Part shown: piece by piece, positions 9,983-21,718 of the stretch | How the letters are laid out: every line of letters starts with the position of its first letter | How positions within the stretch are numbered: the first letter of the stretch is position 1 | Source: Eutypella sp. D-1 | Lineage: Eukaryota > Ascomycota > Sordariomycetes > Xylariales > Diatrypaceae | Reading direction: 5' to 3' | DNA length: 64,000 bases | Assembly (NCBI GenBank): GCA_023313575.1 | Contig: JAJTTP010000002.1 | Location: 1,426,001 to 1,490,000 of the forward strand | Translations under genes and position numbers: made by a program | Notes under the pieces: generated by a model | What the model saw: the letters and a program-made list of their open reading frames with translations, nothing else | Database searches by the model: none | Told to the model about the DNA's origin: nothing

Positions 9983-12900
9983 GCTGCCCGCCCTACGAAG
10001 CAGAAAGATGATACACTTTTCCTTTTGTATCTCTCCTTTGTCGTCAACGCCTTTTCCCACTTACCCAGCCCCCTTGTAATGATAAATGATTTATTCTATT
10101 TTTTATTATTTTTTCCTTTGTACGTCACATACGCGAAACGGACAGACGAGTGCCTCTTTCGTATCGACATGATAATATCACAAATACCAAATCTCGGAGG
10201 CAGGAAAGAAAGAAGGGGAAGGTCGGGCGTTCTCGGTGTACTTCACGCAACTGGTATGCGTTGGCTGGCGCGTTTCCCCTCCAGGGTTCTCTTGTATCAC
10301 TACCATTCCCACGATTGATTTTTCAGCAGCTGGAGTTCGTCGGGGTTTGTGTTTTTTCTTTTCTTTGTTTCGATCTTTCCTGTATCCTCTCCTCTTTTTT
10401 TACACCATTTTCTTCTCTTTTCACATGCTACCGGCAAAGGCAGATTGAGATCAGGAGGATATACGATTATGGAGTTCATACGAGACAGGCTCGGTGCGGG
10501 ACGAAACATTATGCGTTTCTGGTAAGAATCCTGTCTCTTCGATGGTAGAATGGCTAGGATGTCATGAGAACGGGCACAGGCAGGAAAAGGGGCCCTACGA
10601 AGGGAAAGAAAACGAAGAAAAAGAAGCGATGCCATCTAGACTGTGAGACCGCTATAGGAGGCAAAACTGGCGGTGACGGAGGATCTCTTATGATATCCAT
10701 TTCATTTGTACCATTAAACTTCCGGACTATCGCTCATGACGAGTTCAGATGCCCGGGTTCGTTCGGTCGGTCGAGGAAAACGACCGTCTGACTAACCGAT
10801 TTGACCAGATCCGAGCGAGCCTTCTGAATAAAAAACTATAAATGACTAAGAAATACTACATATGTGTCTGTATTAACCGTTGCGTATCTGTGATTATGAG
10901 ACCCGTGACATCTAGGCCATTCCACACCACATTGCTTGAGTCACTAATATGTACCTGCCAAGTAGTGTAGTCACTCCTCATGCAGATGACCGCGGGGCCC
11001 GATCGCTAACGCAACCACCCGATCTGCACCCTGCCTGCCTGTCATACATGCAGCTGGCTGAGATGATTGGTCTGCGGACCGGGAACAAGCGTCTATGTGT
11101 TTCTGTAAATGTCCAGCTAGCCCCGCCTCACTCTGTTGGCTCTCACGGCTGGTGTAGGAATGGGGTTAAACCGTGTAACTGACAGCAAAAGAAGCCGTAA
11201 ACGACCCGCTCTCCCCTTCTCTTCCCTTTGATCCTAGAGTACGTCCCTTTCCTAGGCGTTACATGGGTGTGCAAGCCTTCTTTCCAGTATAAGGGTCTTG
11301 GAACAGTGCACGGGTCTGGGGTTTATACAGTAGGATGTAGATGCAAGATGAAATCACCTTCAACTACGGTCTACCGCCGAGGTGAAGACAAGCTAGACCA
11401 TGTACTGAGGTCGTGAAAGCGGCTGTTGCTACTGCTGCTTTTACTTCGCACAAGTGCAGTAACGAGGATCACGCTCTTTTTCATTCATGGGCTCATTTCC
11501 TCGATCTTCCAAGACTCACTGAGGCATGACTATCAAGTCCGCGTGATGAATGATCTTATTTATATCCATAGTAAACTGCCCAATGTCCGAAAGTGATAAA
11601 TGAAATATGCCCGGGCCGTCCAGCACAGGGGGCGGCACGGGGCGCGACGAGCATGCATGGGCGGTTGCGAATGCTTTCCTTTCCGCTTTGTGTGGCCAAT
11701 TGACCACGATAGACCTCAAATTCACTTCTGCCCATTACCCTAACCGCAAATGACCAAGCGGAACGTGAAGTGCAAACATGCAGGCATGCCATAGTCTGCT
11801 AGCTAAGTGCCGAGTCCAAGACAGAGTTTGAAGACTGCGTGGGACATGTTTCCTACTTCCTTAATATAATGCAGAGTAATCCACGATACGGTCTGGTCCG
11901 TATAATCGTGACCACCGTAGGTTATCTGGCTGGTCTCTTAATGTAGTAAACGAATATGGAATACGATTACCCGGATCGGACGCGCCGCCTAAGATCTTGC
12001 TCTTCAACAGTTGGATGACCTCCCCGTGGATGAAATCTCTAACCAAGTTAATGGTGTGCCAGATGTGCTCATCTATGGCGTACGAGTGTTTGATACAACG
12101 CTCTGCTGCTTGTCAATTCTCAAGAGCAGGAGGGGGTTACTACCTGGCTTGACTTGACAGTGGACATGCTTCCGGAACAGCTCGTTAACGGTGTGGGTAA
12201 ACTGGCCATTGGCTGGCATTGCCCAATTTCATGCGACCACCGTAGGTGATGCATCACCTTTTGTAGACATCCTAAAGTGGTTATTCAACTGACCCGGCAA
12301 TGGGATAATGACCACATAGATGAGATTACTCGGATCGGGCGCTCTAGCAGCCTCTGAAGCCGCTTTCCAAGGTCGCGGAAGTAATCTCTTCAAATCTCTC
12401 TAGTTGATGTCTCGATGACCACCTTGTTCCTCGACGCCAGCCTGCAACATGTGCAGGCGTTGCCGCGCACAGGGAGGAGGCACGGATTTCTCCGCTTCCT
12501 CAGGCTTCTCTGACCTTCCCAGTTCTAAGATTAGCAAGTCGGATACTGCTCTGCATATATATATATATAAGAAGTAGAATATGAAGCTGTGCATGGTATT
12601 TGTATAGCAAGGGGGGGGGGTAGGAGTTCAACAAGTAGCACGAGCCAACCTCCCCCCCCCCTCCCCTGGTCCCTTTCAAGTAACCACCTATATAAGTCTC
12701 AGCGCCCGCCCTATTCTGAGGAGTCTTTCGGTCTTCTCCCTCACATACACCTACAACAACAACAGCAATAATGTTCCTAGTCAAAGTATGCGAACATGGT
12801 GCTGCCCGGCTTGGTTTTGTTGTGGTTAAAGGGTTGCAGCTACGCTTATCCTGAGGACTGTGGAAAAGAAGCCTACAGCTCAAATGTCCCATACTCCGGC

Positions 12901-14228
12901 ATAAGTCGGCTAATCGAGATAAGGGGTCGATTAATCGGCTAGCTACTAGGATTGCTTATCCGTAGAGCGGCCTGATTACCCGCATCAAACAGAGCTTGGC
13001 GGGTTCTGAGGAGAGAGCAACCGTGGTATTGCAGTCGTCGGTGTGGTTATCGTGGTCATGGTCGGGGCGGAGGCTTCTATACAAGGCCAGTGTGTACGTG
13101 TGTATGTGTGTGTGTGAGTGCCTAGCAGATACAACAACGTCGCTTGTGCTATATATATTAACACTATAAACCTGTGACTTCACCCTTCACATGATTATTG
13201 TCCTTTTTTTCAATAGCAAGCCGGTCCTTCCTCGCTCATCTTTTCCACGATACAAGGTTTTCTATACCCCAGTTTGGGGGGGGGGGGGTGAGCATCGAGG
13301 TCAACCTCGCTGTGTATATGAGGCGGGACGAGACGATCTACCTGGTTCTGGGACCGATGAGCGGCCTACCTACGGATTCTCGGTCTCGCAAGCGGCGCGG
13401 AGACATCTGGCTTCGGAACTACGCTGAGGCTCTCACTCCTTGCAAGCGCACTCGCAACTCTCAAGCATCTTGTCTATGTATGAGCAGCGTACTCTCGTCA
13501 CTTTTCAACTCGACTATCTCAACTTAGGGAGGGGCGGGGGGAGGTTGGGCGCTAAGTCTTCTGCTTGCACGCTGCTCTTAGCCCCCTTCTTGTCTTCTTG
13601 TCTCCGCGCCTTTGCCGTCTAATTGTTCTATGCTCCCCTTGCGCGTGGCTTGAAGTGTTTCCTCGCGTGTCTACATCTTGAAACGAAAGTACATACATGA
13701 TCTCGTATCTTAAGTGTCCTCCTCGCCTCTTGTGCGTCGCTGGGGTGATAGCTTTCAGCTAGTCACTGAAACGGGTTCGTTCCTAGATATACCGGAAGTC
13801 ATGAACCCGGCGAGATCGTTGCCTGCACCGTAGATACTCGTGCGCCCGGATACGTATAATCGTTCATGCCCTTCTGTGTAGCGGCTCTCTAGAGCACAGA
13901 AATACGCATACATATAGGCTAACGTATGTATGTTGCGTTTTCTCTCAGGTCTGTAAAGTGCGTCTAGCCAGCGCCAGCTACGACCAACTCAGTATAAGCG
14001 AACGAATCACTCCGCATAAGGCATTATAATAAGTCGAATTATCATCTACTATTGAGCATGATAGCGAGGTCATAAAGGGAGGGAGGACGGAAGCTCTACG
14101 CCCCCCCCCCCCCCTCCTACTTAAAAAACAGCGCAGCAGGCTATGCTCGCATGCAAGCAAGATACTCCACGCTGCTAGCTTGGTTCCTGGATGTGTATAA
14201 CTGACTGCATGTCCCGCACTCCCGCCTT
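9983..14228. other. Gene-poor 4.2 kb region with homopolymer runs
   Basis: Largest non-coding gap in the left half. It has no frame with domain content or coding-like codon use. It contains G/C homopolymers at 12611-12620, 12652-12661, 13276-13288 and 14101-14114. It also holds a perfect 16-base palindrome (12244-12259), two weakly similar segments (about 11905-12010 and 12232-12370) and a TA run near 12557-12570. The right end is the 3' flank of CSN12. Confidence 0.5.
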
Positions 14229-16168
14229 TTACACGCCCGTCCCCGGAAACGCGCCGTTCTTGCTGAGCACCACCATGCCGCGCTCGTGCGCGATATATCC
14301 CTTCATTAGGTTCTGTTGTCGAGCAGGCGTGTGTTAGTGAGTCACTTTGGAGTCATCGGGGGTATGCACCGACGGGGACAGTCTAGTGGTGGGATGAGTG
14401 GGGGCGGGGGAAGGGGCAGCCGTCTGAGGCTGTAAGGCCGTGAAATGAACAGATATATTATGATAATGACAAGCAAGTGCGCGCACCACTTGGAGCCAGA
14501 AACCAAACCAAACTTGGGTCATTTCGGTGGCATCGATGTCGTTTGATCATGCTCCATGAGGTGAATTGAGGAGGGGAATGAGCGAAAAGGAAGAAAATGA
14601 AAATGAAACCATACCTTGTAGATCATGTTGGCCAAGAGGCACTCGACCTCGTCAGTGTCGATGTCCCCTCCGCCCTTGACCTTCATCGCGGCAGCGAACT
14701 CTGCAACTGGGACCCTCGTCCTACGTACTGGTGCGGCACCGTCCTTCGCCTCCTCGTAGCCCCCGGCGATGAACACCTTACGCAGTAAGTTTCGCAGGGC
14801 AATGTCGCGTCCGCGCTCGAGGGTGAGGTAGATGCGTCTTTTGATGAATTCTTCCTCGCCCTCCTGCAGCGCGACGTCGAATCCGTGCAGGTCTCCCTTT
14901 TTGATTGCCTGGGCTAAAGGCAAGAAGAGCTTCTGCAACCTGGGAAAACGCTGAAGGAGTCGGGCTGTGGGCAGGGTGTGGGTGGTTAATAGATGACACG
15001 GGACGAGATAGGTTAATATGAGCCTGCGATGGATTAGCTATATGCCCTGCCTCGAACCAATGATAGGGTGGGGTGCATACTCGATATTGCGTGTCGCATC
15101 CTTGTGGCACATTTGCCATGCTGCGGTCAAATGCTTCTCTGCCTGTGGATATGTCGGTCAGTCTGCGACCTTCACGGCCGACGGATGGATGGCTGACTAA
15201 CCTCCTCGTAGTTCTCTTCCAAGAATGCCAGGACACCTTCGTAGTACTTGAACGTAACCTGTTGGGATTTGGGGAATTTGTCTAGGGCAGGCATGTCTCC
15301 CCTACCGGCAGAAAGAGCCTTCAGGACGTTTTTGGAAAGGCCGGCTGCGTTCAACCTGAAGTATGTCTTGAACAGCAGGTTGATCGCATAGTAAATGCCC
15401 CATTTGCGAGATTCCTCCAGTGGTGCTCTGTTGCACCGTTGTCAGCGGTCAGTTGATTGGTAGTCGCGTATGGAAATTGGGGATCTGCTAACCTGTCACT
15501 AAGGCATAGGTTGAAGATGCGATTTAGCTGTCTCGCACAATCCTCCAGTTGCTTGTTCTCCTCAGCTTCGGGATCAAAGTCGTCTTGGAAGGCGTTAGCG
15601 TCATCGCCGGTGCCGTTCCCCGTCCTACGCCTCTCCTCGTCTGCGCGCATGGCGTATAATCTCAGATACCTGCCCGCCACATATAGGCAGGGGATGGTCC
15701 AGTTCTCAAAGCCATGATTTGTATAGCCCCGGACGACGAGCAAGGTGAGTTTATTCCACGCCTCATAGACCTTGGTCCACGATGACTGTGCATGGTCAGC
15801 AAGGCTGACAGCAGATGGATGAAGGGCTTGAAGATGCAAAGTTGACCATTGTAGAACTATTGTGCACATGCACGTACCTTGGCATCTTTTCTGAGTCCTT
15901 CTGCAGCTAATATTTCACCAAGAGCCTTCCAATAAGCTAGATAGATCTCATACCATCCCGTCGTCTCCTCTTTTGTGAGTCTCGGCCGAGAATGGTCTTG
16001 GTAGAAAAGGAATTGGAGATCGGCCTGGGCGGTCCTTGCATCACCGCGATTCCATATCGATACTAGTTTGCTTGAGTATGACTTCACGTCAGGGCTGAGA
16101 GTCTCGGCCAATTGGTCTCCCTTCAGACTGGTGTAGGCGACCCTGAAGTCGTGGATGAGAGCATCCAT
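14229..16168 (-). CDS. CSN12: CSN12-like PCI-domain protein, six exons
   Basis: Homologue of Csn12, a PCI-domain protein related to Thp1/PCID2 and linked in yeast to the COP9 signalosome and, with Thp3, to mRNA elongation and splicing. Exons are 15878-16168, 15493-15785, 15202-15427, 15081-15142, 14615-15023 and 14229-14312; the product is 454 residues, normal for the family. Introns are 92, 65, 59, 57 and 302 bases and all restore frame. Family marks in order: the N-terminal helical repeats ([16 protein letters not shown]), [60 protein letters not shown], and the PCI core [19 protein letters not shown] with [20 protein letters not shown]. The last exon encodes the winged-helix tail [22 protein letters not shown] low-complexity acidic insert ([20 protein letters not shown]) sits after the Arg-rich turn. 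It shares an 800-base divergent promoter with eL20. Confidence 0.93.
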
Positions 16169-16979
16169 GGTCTGGACGCTACCTGACTGCTAGGGTGTGG
16201 TTGGTTGCTGGTATGCTTGATGTCAACAAACCCTTCCAGCAGGTGGGTCCGCAATGAGAAGTGTGATGCGATTATGAGACTTGTTGGTCGGAGACTTCTA
16301 CGGAAATAAGGTAGGGCTCGTTTCCATTTCTATTTCTTACGAATGAACGTGAATTAACTTGTTGTTGTTCCTTTGAGCCTTGGGAAGTCGGGTGTCTACA
16401 GATATTCATATGTCGGGTCCATGCGTTAACGATAAGTACATAAGTACTTACAGGTCAGTGTTGAAAGGCAGTTGCTATTACCTAGAAACGCTCCCACTTT
16501 GTAATTGGCTGAATGTCATGTCACCTCTTGGCAAAAGATAGTCGTAGTACAAGCCACACCCCTGGGCTACTTAGCCACATTGAGAGTATAACAGCCACAC
16601 TGATTAGATAGAGTGCCAAGCCAAACCCTGCTGCTAGTGAGCTTGGACCACTTCCAAAGCCACGAAATTAGAGCCAATGAGAACTCGTCTCCCAATTCGC
16701 TTAGCCCTTTCACAGAAATTTACCAAATCATAATTTTTTTTTGCAGCACCGCAACCTTCAGCTTTGGTGTGTGATCATTTTCTTAGGTCAGGTCAACCCA
16801 AATCGCAAAACTCCGCTTCGGCTTCAAATCTCATCCCACCCAACGCAAATCACGACAACGACCACCGCAACCAGTGCCGGAACAACAGTCACAGTAAGTC
16901 TACTCGATGCTTTCTTCATGAAAATTGAATTAAATCTGTTCATCGCGTTTTTTGAGGTTCTAACAATTTTTTTCTGCAG
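16169..16979. promoter_or_regulatory. Divergent promoter region of CSN12 and eL20, with eL20 5' leader
   Basis: The two genes are head to head and share this 811-base interval. The right third is the eL20 leader, interrupted by the intron listed separately. I see no clear TATA box for either gene. A TTTTTTTT run at about 16734-16742 precedes the eL20 leader. Confidence 0.6.
16894..16979 (+). other. Probable intron in the eL20 5' leader
   Basis: A GTAAGT donor at 16894 and a T-rich TTTTTTTCTGCAG acceptor ending at 16979 define an 86-base intron. The acceptor abuts the start codon exactly. Leader introns are common in fungal ribosomal protein genes. Confidence 0.65.
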
Positions 16980-18219
16980 ATGGGTAAGCATCCTCTTCTT
17001 TTTCTTCTATCGTGATCCCGGATTTCATCGTCGACGCCGTGCCGAAACATCATTACACACTCTCTGCCGCCCAGCCCGACCTACAACAGGAGCGTCCGCT
17101 ATACTGCCAATTTTCCCTGGGATTACTATGATTTTCGAATCTCATAGCGCGAATACTGGCGATAAAACGTATGGACGAGGAGGAACCTTCGGAGTACGGA
17201 AATCGTGGTTTGTGGTGGTATCTACCAGCGATTTATCATGACGACTTGACGATATTGCCATTTGGGATTTGGGGAATCTTTTCGGTCGATTATCAGGTGA
17301 AGGACAAATAAAACACGACACGGCAATTACTGTTCGACACTCGGAATCTCTCGACTCGACTTTTGACATACATACTGGCGGCAATACGGGCTGGCGGCAT
17401 ACGGGCTGGGCTGATCAATTACTTCATGATGACTGCACCGGCTCTTGGATCAAGGCATAATGATATACAGGACATGGGGTGGATCTACCGCTAACAATTC
17501 TGCTCAACAGGTCGTCTTCAGGAATACCAGGTCATTGGCCGCCATCTGCCTTCCGAGGCCAACCCCACCCCCAAGCTGTACCGCATGCGCATCTTCGCCC
17601 CCAATGATGTCGTCGCCAAGTCCCGCTTCTGGTACTTCCTGATGAAGCTGAAGAAGGTCAAGAAGGCCAACGGTGAGATCGTCAGCCTGAACAAGGTATG
17701 CTGCTCTCTCCCGACGACTCCTCTCGATTTTTGCGACCTTGCGAGGCTCTCATGAGACAACGAGCAGGACTAACTAGCATTTCTCTCTCTCTCTACTCTA
17801 GATCCACGAGAAGCGCCCTCTTCGTGTCAAGAACTTCGGCATCTGGATCCGTTACGACTCGCGATCCGGCACTCACAACATGTACAAGGAGTACCGTGAG
17901 ACCTCCCGCACGGATGCCGTCGAGGCCCTCTACTCCGACATGGCCGCCCGCCACCGTGCCCGTTTCAGGTCCATCCACGTACGATACCCCCTTCATCTTC
18001 TGTACTCGACTGGTATAGATTTACCCGGATTTTCCTTTTTAAACTAACCAACCCTTTTAGATCCTCCGCGTTGTCGAGATCGAGAAGGCCGACGACGTCA
18101 AGCGCCCCTACATCCGACAACTCCTCACCAAGGACCTCTCCTTCCCCCTGCCCCACCGCTCGCCCAAGATCAGCAACAAGAAGATCTTCAGCGCCACCCG
18201 ACCGTCCACGTTTGCGTAA
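16980..18219 (+). CDS. RPL20: Large-subunit ribosomal protein eL20 (L20/L18a), four coding exons
   Basis: Structural protein of the cytosolic 60S ribosomal subunit. Exons are 16980-16983, 17511-17695, 17802-17978 and 18061-18219, giving 174 residues, the usual eL20 length. The first coding exon is only ATGG; it joins to read [17 protein letters not shown]. Characteristic blocks are [71 protein letters not shown] and the C-terminal [18 protein letters not shown] ending [13 protein letters not shown]. Introns are 527, 106 and 82 bases; the first is far longer than any other in the window. Codon use is strongly biased to C-ending codons, as expected for a highly expressed gene. Assignment is essentially certain. 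Confidence 0.97.
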
Positions 18220-18757
18220 AAAAGAAAGCCGGGGGATGGATGTTTTCGTGTGTGGCCTTACTGCTGTGGTTTCGGGAATGGTTAACGCCGGTGTTCATTA
18301 CGGAAATTTGCGGGGGGGAAAAGAGATATTTTCAGTTTCTTTCACACTAGCATAGACCCTTCGGTAGCAAGGGGTAGCAAATCAACAACAACAAGAACAA
18401 CACCACAATTGAGCAAAAAATAAAGGAATTCAAGAAAAACTGACGACGTGATGACTACGCTGAACTTTCCTGCCGCGATGGAGACGGAAGGTGACCAATG
18501 CCTTTTTGCCGCACGAAGAATAATGAATTCCCCTTGTTTCTTTTACCGGACTCTGTCCAAATAATTAAGCTGCGTGCTTCTATGTAAAAGATATACGGTA
18601 TAACTATTGTATACATGGTAGTGAGTATATTGTACAATATCCCTCCCTCCCTTTCTCCCCCCTTGCGTCTGTCTGCGTATTATAAGTAAGTGTGGGGATA
18701 TACGTGGCCGACAACTCATTCATTCCATACAATCAAATCACCAACAAACCCCCCTTA
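18220..18757. other. 3' flanks of two convergent genes
   Basis: This 538-base interval is the shared 3' side of eL20 (plus) and the Zn2Cys6 gene (minus). It contains AT-rich stretches suited to 3' end formation and no gene. Confidence 0.6.
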
Positions 18758-21718
18758 TCAACTCCCATCGCTCGAAGACGTCAGCGGTCCCTCCGCGTAT
18801 GTGTCATCCACGAACTCGTCCCAGGTACTCCAGTCCATCGTATCCCAACCGCCACCGCCACCGCCACCGCCGCCGTCCATGGGTAGATCGAAGCTGATAT
18901 CCGGCCACGGGATGCCGGCGTCGTTGAACCAATTGGCCGTGACGTCGGCGTTGCTGTTCGGTATTAATTGTGGTTGTTGTTGTTGTAGTTGTTGTAGTTG
19001 TTGTAATAGTTGTTGCTGTTGCTGTTGCTGCTGCTGTGGTGTCGCGCTTCCGACCCAGGACTCAGTTGTCAGTGCCGTTGACGATGGTATAGAACTGCTA
19101 CCGCTGACGTCCAGCGAAGTCGCCGTGGGTACCATGTGGTACTGCATAGGCGCCGCCGCCGGATCCGGCATCGTGGTTCCGCCGTAGAAGACGGGGGGCG
19201 CCTCGCCATGGCCCACATCCTGGCCGCCGACGCCGACACTACTCCTGCCCCCCTGATAAGCAGGACCAGCCATATCGGTATCAGCAGCAGCAGCAGAAGC
19301 CGCCGCAGAACCACCCCCGCCGCTACTACCCAGCGCAGCCGCGCGTGCGGCCTTGGCCTTGCGGTACAGCTTCCGGATGGGGCGCCAGAGGGTGCCGCGC
19401 TTGGTATCGGCGATGCGGTCGGCCCAGAGGGGGAAGACGGCCTCGACGAGGGTCCAGGCGCGGTCGGCCAGGGCGTCGAAAGCAGAGGGTTGCTGCTGCT
19501 GCTGGTGGTTGGGGTAGTGAGTGTAGTGGTGGCACAGTTCGGCCAGGGCCACCGCCAACGGGTGCCACTGCACGTACGTGGCGCTCCACCAGCCGAAGCG
19601 CGCGGCGAACGGCCCCGTCGTGCTCGCCCGGTGGCTCAGCTCCATGATCGACACCGCCGTGCGCAGCGTCGCCTCCCGCGACACGGCGGCCGGGAATAGA
19701 GCCCGGTTCTTGTCGCTGCTCCTCCCGTCATTACTCGCGTTATTGGAGCTCGTGGTCGGCGCGGCTGTGATGGCGTTGCGTGCGGCGTCGGCCGTGGTGG
19801 TGGTGCTGCTGCTGACGATGATCTCGTGCTTCGTGACCCTGGCTGTTCTTACTGGCAACGTCGCCTGTCCCTTCTCTTGCTCCAGCTGCCTCCCGGAACT
19901 CCGCTGGCCGCTGCCGCCCGCGCCACCACGCTGCTCACGCCGGCGGTTCACCGGGTACTGGGTGATAAGCCAGAGTTTGAGGATGATAAGGCGGACGGTG
20001 AAGGAGGCAATGTAGGCGCCGACGTGGTGGCCGACGGTCGCGAGGTCGACGCCCGAGACGAACTGCGCCTCGAGGTGCTGCGCGTGCGCCACCGTCTCCT
20101 CATCGCTCGGCGGCAGCCGCAGCCCCGTCCCGTCCGACAAGTAGTTCAGATACAGGTAGATGCCCGAGCTCTGCGCCGTGCATAGGTTGAACGTCATGTC
20201 GGTGGGGCCCTCGCGCTCCGCCAACGCCGCCTCAACCCCGGAGCCGGAGCCGGAGCCGGAATCGGAATCGGGCCCGAAGTCCTCGTCGTTCACGTTCAGC
20301 GGTAGACGCGTGTCGTAGCTGCCCCGCGGAATCGCCGGTTCCGTGCCCCGGTCCTCGACCGCCCGCACATCTAGCACCACGAGCATCCACCACAGGCGGC
20401 GGCGCAGCTCCGTCTCGTATACCGAGCGTCCGCGCCGACCGCTGCGCCTGCCGGCAGCGCTCGAAGGCCAGCCTCCCTCGCGGTGTAGCTCTAGCGCGCG
20501 CGCCAGCCGGATCGGCAGACTCAGGAGGGCCCAGGACGAGCGTGAGCGGGAGTGGGACCGCAGGCAGGTAACGTAGATAGTCAGGGCCTGGAGGGGCTCG
20601 AGGGCGTCGGTGTTGAGGTAGTCGGCGCGGGCGAGGGCGTGCTCAACAGCGGCCTGGAGGCAGCGCGCCAGGGCGTCCCGCGTGGCGCCGAGGTGCGCGC
20701 GGCACGCGGCGTCCGACAGTGTCGTTATCGCGGCGTAGTATATGGCGAAGAAGAGCGCCTCCTCGGCTGGCGACATGAGAGTCGCGCGGTCGCATCCGGC
20801 GTCCGCGAATGCGAGCAGCGCTGCCGTTGTCGTCGGCCGGTGTAGGATCTTCACGATCACGTCGAAGCTCTCAAAGTACGTCGCTGTCAGATACCGCACT
20901 TGTTCTGGTGATGGATGTCGTGGCGCCGTCGTTGCCGCCGTGAGCAGGTAGCCAGGCAGCAGCCCGCTTGATGTAGCTGGGGCCGACGCTGAACCAGGGT
21001 GGTCATTGTCGTTGGTGGTGGTTGATATCCCGATGGCGGACTCCGGTGTCGCGCCCTCGAACGAGGCGTTCTCGTCGGAATCGGGATCAGAATCTGTCGA
21101 ATGTTCAAGGATTTGTCGGAGCCCCTCGACCTCGCCGCAGAGGTTTGACCAGAACTGCGCGCTCAGATACTTGGTGGACGTGGGGTCTAGGGAAACGGAA
21201 TCGCTTGCCACGGCATTTTGTCGCTCGTCCACTTCACCTCCGCTACGAGAGCCGCCGTACTCCTCGATGAAAGCCTGAACTCCTGTACTCGCCTTATCAC
21301 CGACGGCGGGACCAGCCCTTCCGATTGGTGCGGATGAAGAGGCGTCCTCCCCGTACGGTGGTTCTCGCGCTGCTCCGATACCTCCGACCCCCGAGGCGGG
21401 GCCAGTAGGGTCGGCATTCTTGCCACGGTCAGCGGCGAGCAGGTTCTCGATGCCAGCCTTGCCGACGATATTCTCGAGGCGGCTGAGGCGCTGCAACAAC
21501 TCCGTGTTCTTGGTCTTGCGAGGCCGTTGAACGCGGCGGCGGGCCGGGAAGATGCACTCGGCACCCGACCGAATGCAGTTGTGGCACGGGTGCACCCTGT
21601 TGCACCCAAGCTTCCGGGCACGGCAGGCCGTACAGGCTAATGGCTTATTCTGCTTTGCTGGTGGGGGAGCTGGGTTGGATGGGTTCGCTGAAGTTGTATC
21701 CATCGTTGTCGTCATCAT
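18758..21718 (-). CDS. Zn2Cys6 fungal-specific transcription factor
   Basis: Single-exon regulator of about 986 residues. The frame extends 12 codons further to an ATG at 21754, but the Met pair at 21718/21715, followed by a Thr-rich run, is the likelier start. Counting from 21718, residues 29-55 form the zinc cluster (C-X2-C-X6-C-X5-C-X2-C-X6-C; core CTACRARKLGCNRVHPCHNC). A basic linker (RRRVQRPRKTK) and a short dimerisation helix (LLQRLSRLENIVGKAG) follow. The fungal transcription-factor middle domain runs from about residue 265 to 600 (YLTATYFESFDVIVKILHRP, then YAAITTL and LPIRLARALELHREGGW). Low-complexity stretches break up the second half, including a glutamine run encoded near 18975-19035 and a polyglycine run near the C terminus. 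Highly GC-rich throughout. No neighbouring pathway genes point to its target, so the regulon is unknown. Confidence 0.9.
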   Translation of the reverse strand: MMTTTMDTTSANPSNPAPPPAKQNKPLACTACRARKLGCNRVHPCHNCIRSGAECIFPARRRVQRPRKTKNTELLQRLSRLENIVGKAGIENLLAADRGKNADPTGPASGVGGIGAAREPPYGEDASSSAPIGRAGPAVGDKASTGVQAFIEEYGGSRSGGEVDERQNAVASDSVSLDPTSTKYLSAQFWSNLCGEVEGLRQILEHSTDSDPDSDENASFEGATPESAIGISTTTNDNDHPGSASAPATSSGLLPGYLLTAATTAPRHPSPEQVRYLTATYFESFDVIVKILHRPTTTAALLAFADAGCDRATLMSPAEEALFFAIYYAAITTLSDAACRAHLGATRDALARCLQAAVEHALARADYLNTDALEPLQALTIYVTCLRSHSRSRSSWALLSLPIRLARALELHREGGWPSSAAGRRSGRRGRSVYETELRRRLWWMLVVLDVRAVEDRGTEPAIPRGSYDTRLPLNVNDEDFGPDSDSGSGSGSGVEAALAEREGPTDMTFNLCTAQSSGIYLYLNYLSDGTGLRLPPSDEETVAHAQHLEAQFVSGVDLATVGHHVGAYIASFTVRLIILKLWLITQYPVNRRREQRGGAGGSGQRSSGRQLEQEKGQATLPVRTARVTKHEIIVSSSTTTTADAARNAITAAPTTSSNNASNDGRSSDKNRALFPAAVSREATLRTAVSIMELSHRASTTGPFAARFGWWSATYVQWHPLAVALAELCHHYTHYPNHQQQQQPSAFDALADRAWTLVEAVFPLWADRIADTKRGTLWRPIRKLYRKAKAARAAALGSSGGGGSAAASAAAADTDMAGPAYQGGRSSVGVGGQDVGHGEAPPVFYGGTTMPDPAAAPMQYHMVPTATSLDVSGSSSIPSSTALTTESWVGSATPQQQQQQQQQLLQQLQQLQQQQPQLIPNSNADVTANWFNDAGIPWPDISFDLPMDGGGGGGGGGWDTMDWSTWDEFVDDTYAEGPLTSSSDGS

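Noticed and set aside
12500..12892. A 130-codon minus-strand frame
   Set aside because: Passes through two homopolymer runs and a TA microsatellite; unlikely to be coding.
13198..13527. A 109-codon plus-strand frame in the gene-poor region
   Set aside because: It runs through a 13-G tract, has no third-position bias and matches no family.
16886..16893. CAGTCACA (HomolD-like) word near eL20
   Set aside because: It lies in the 5' leader right at the splice donor, not in the promoter, so it is probably chance.
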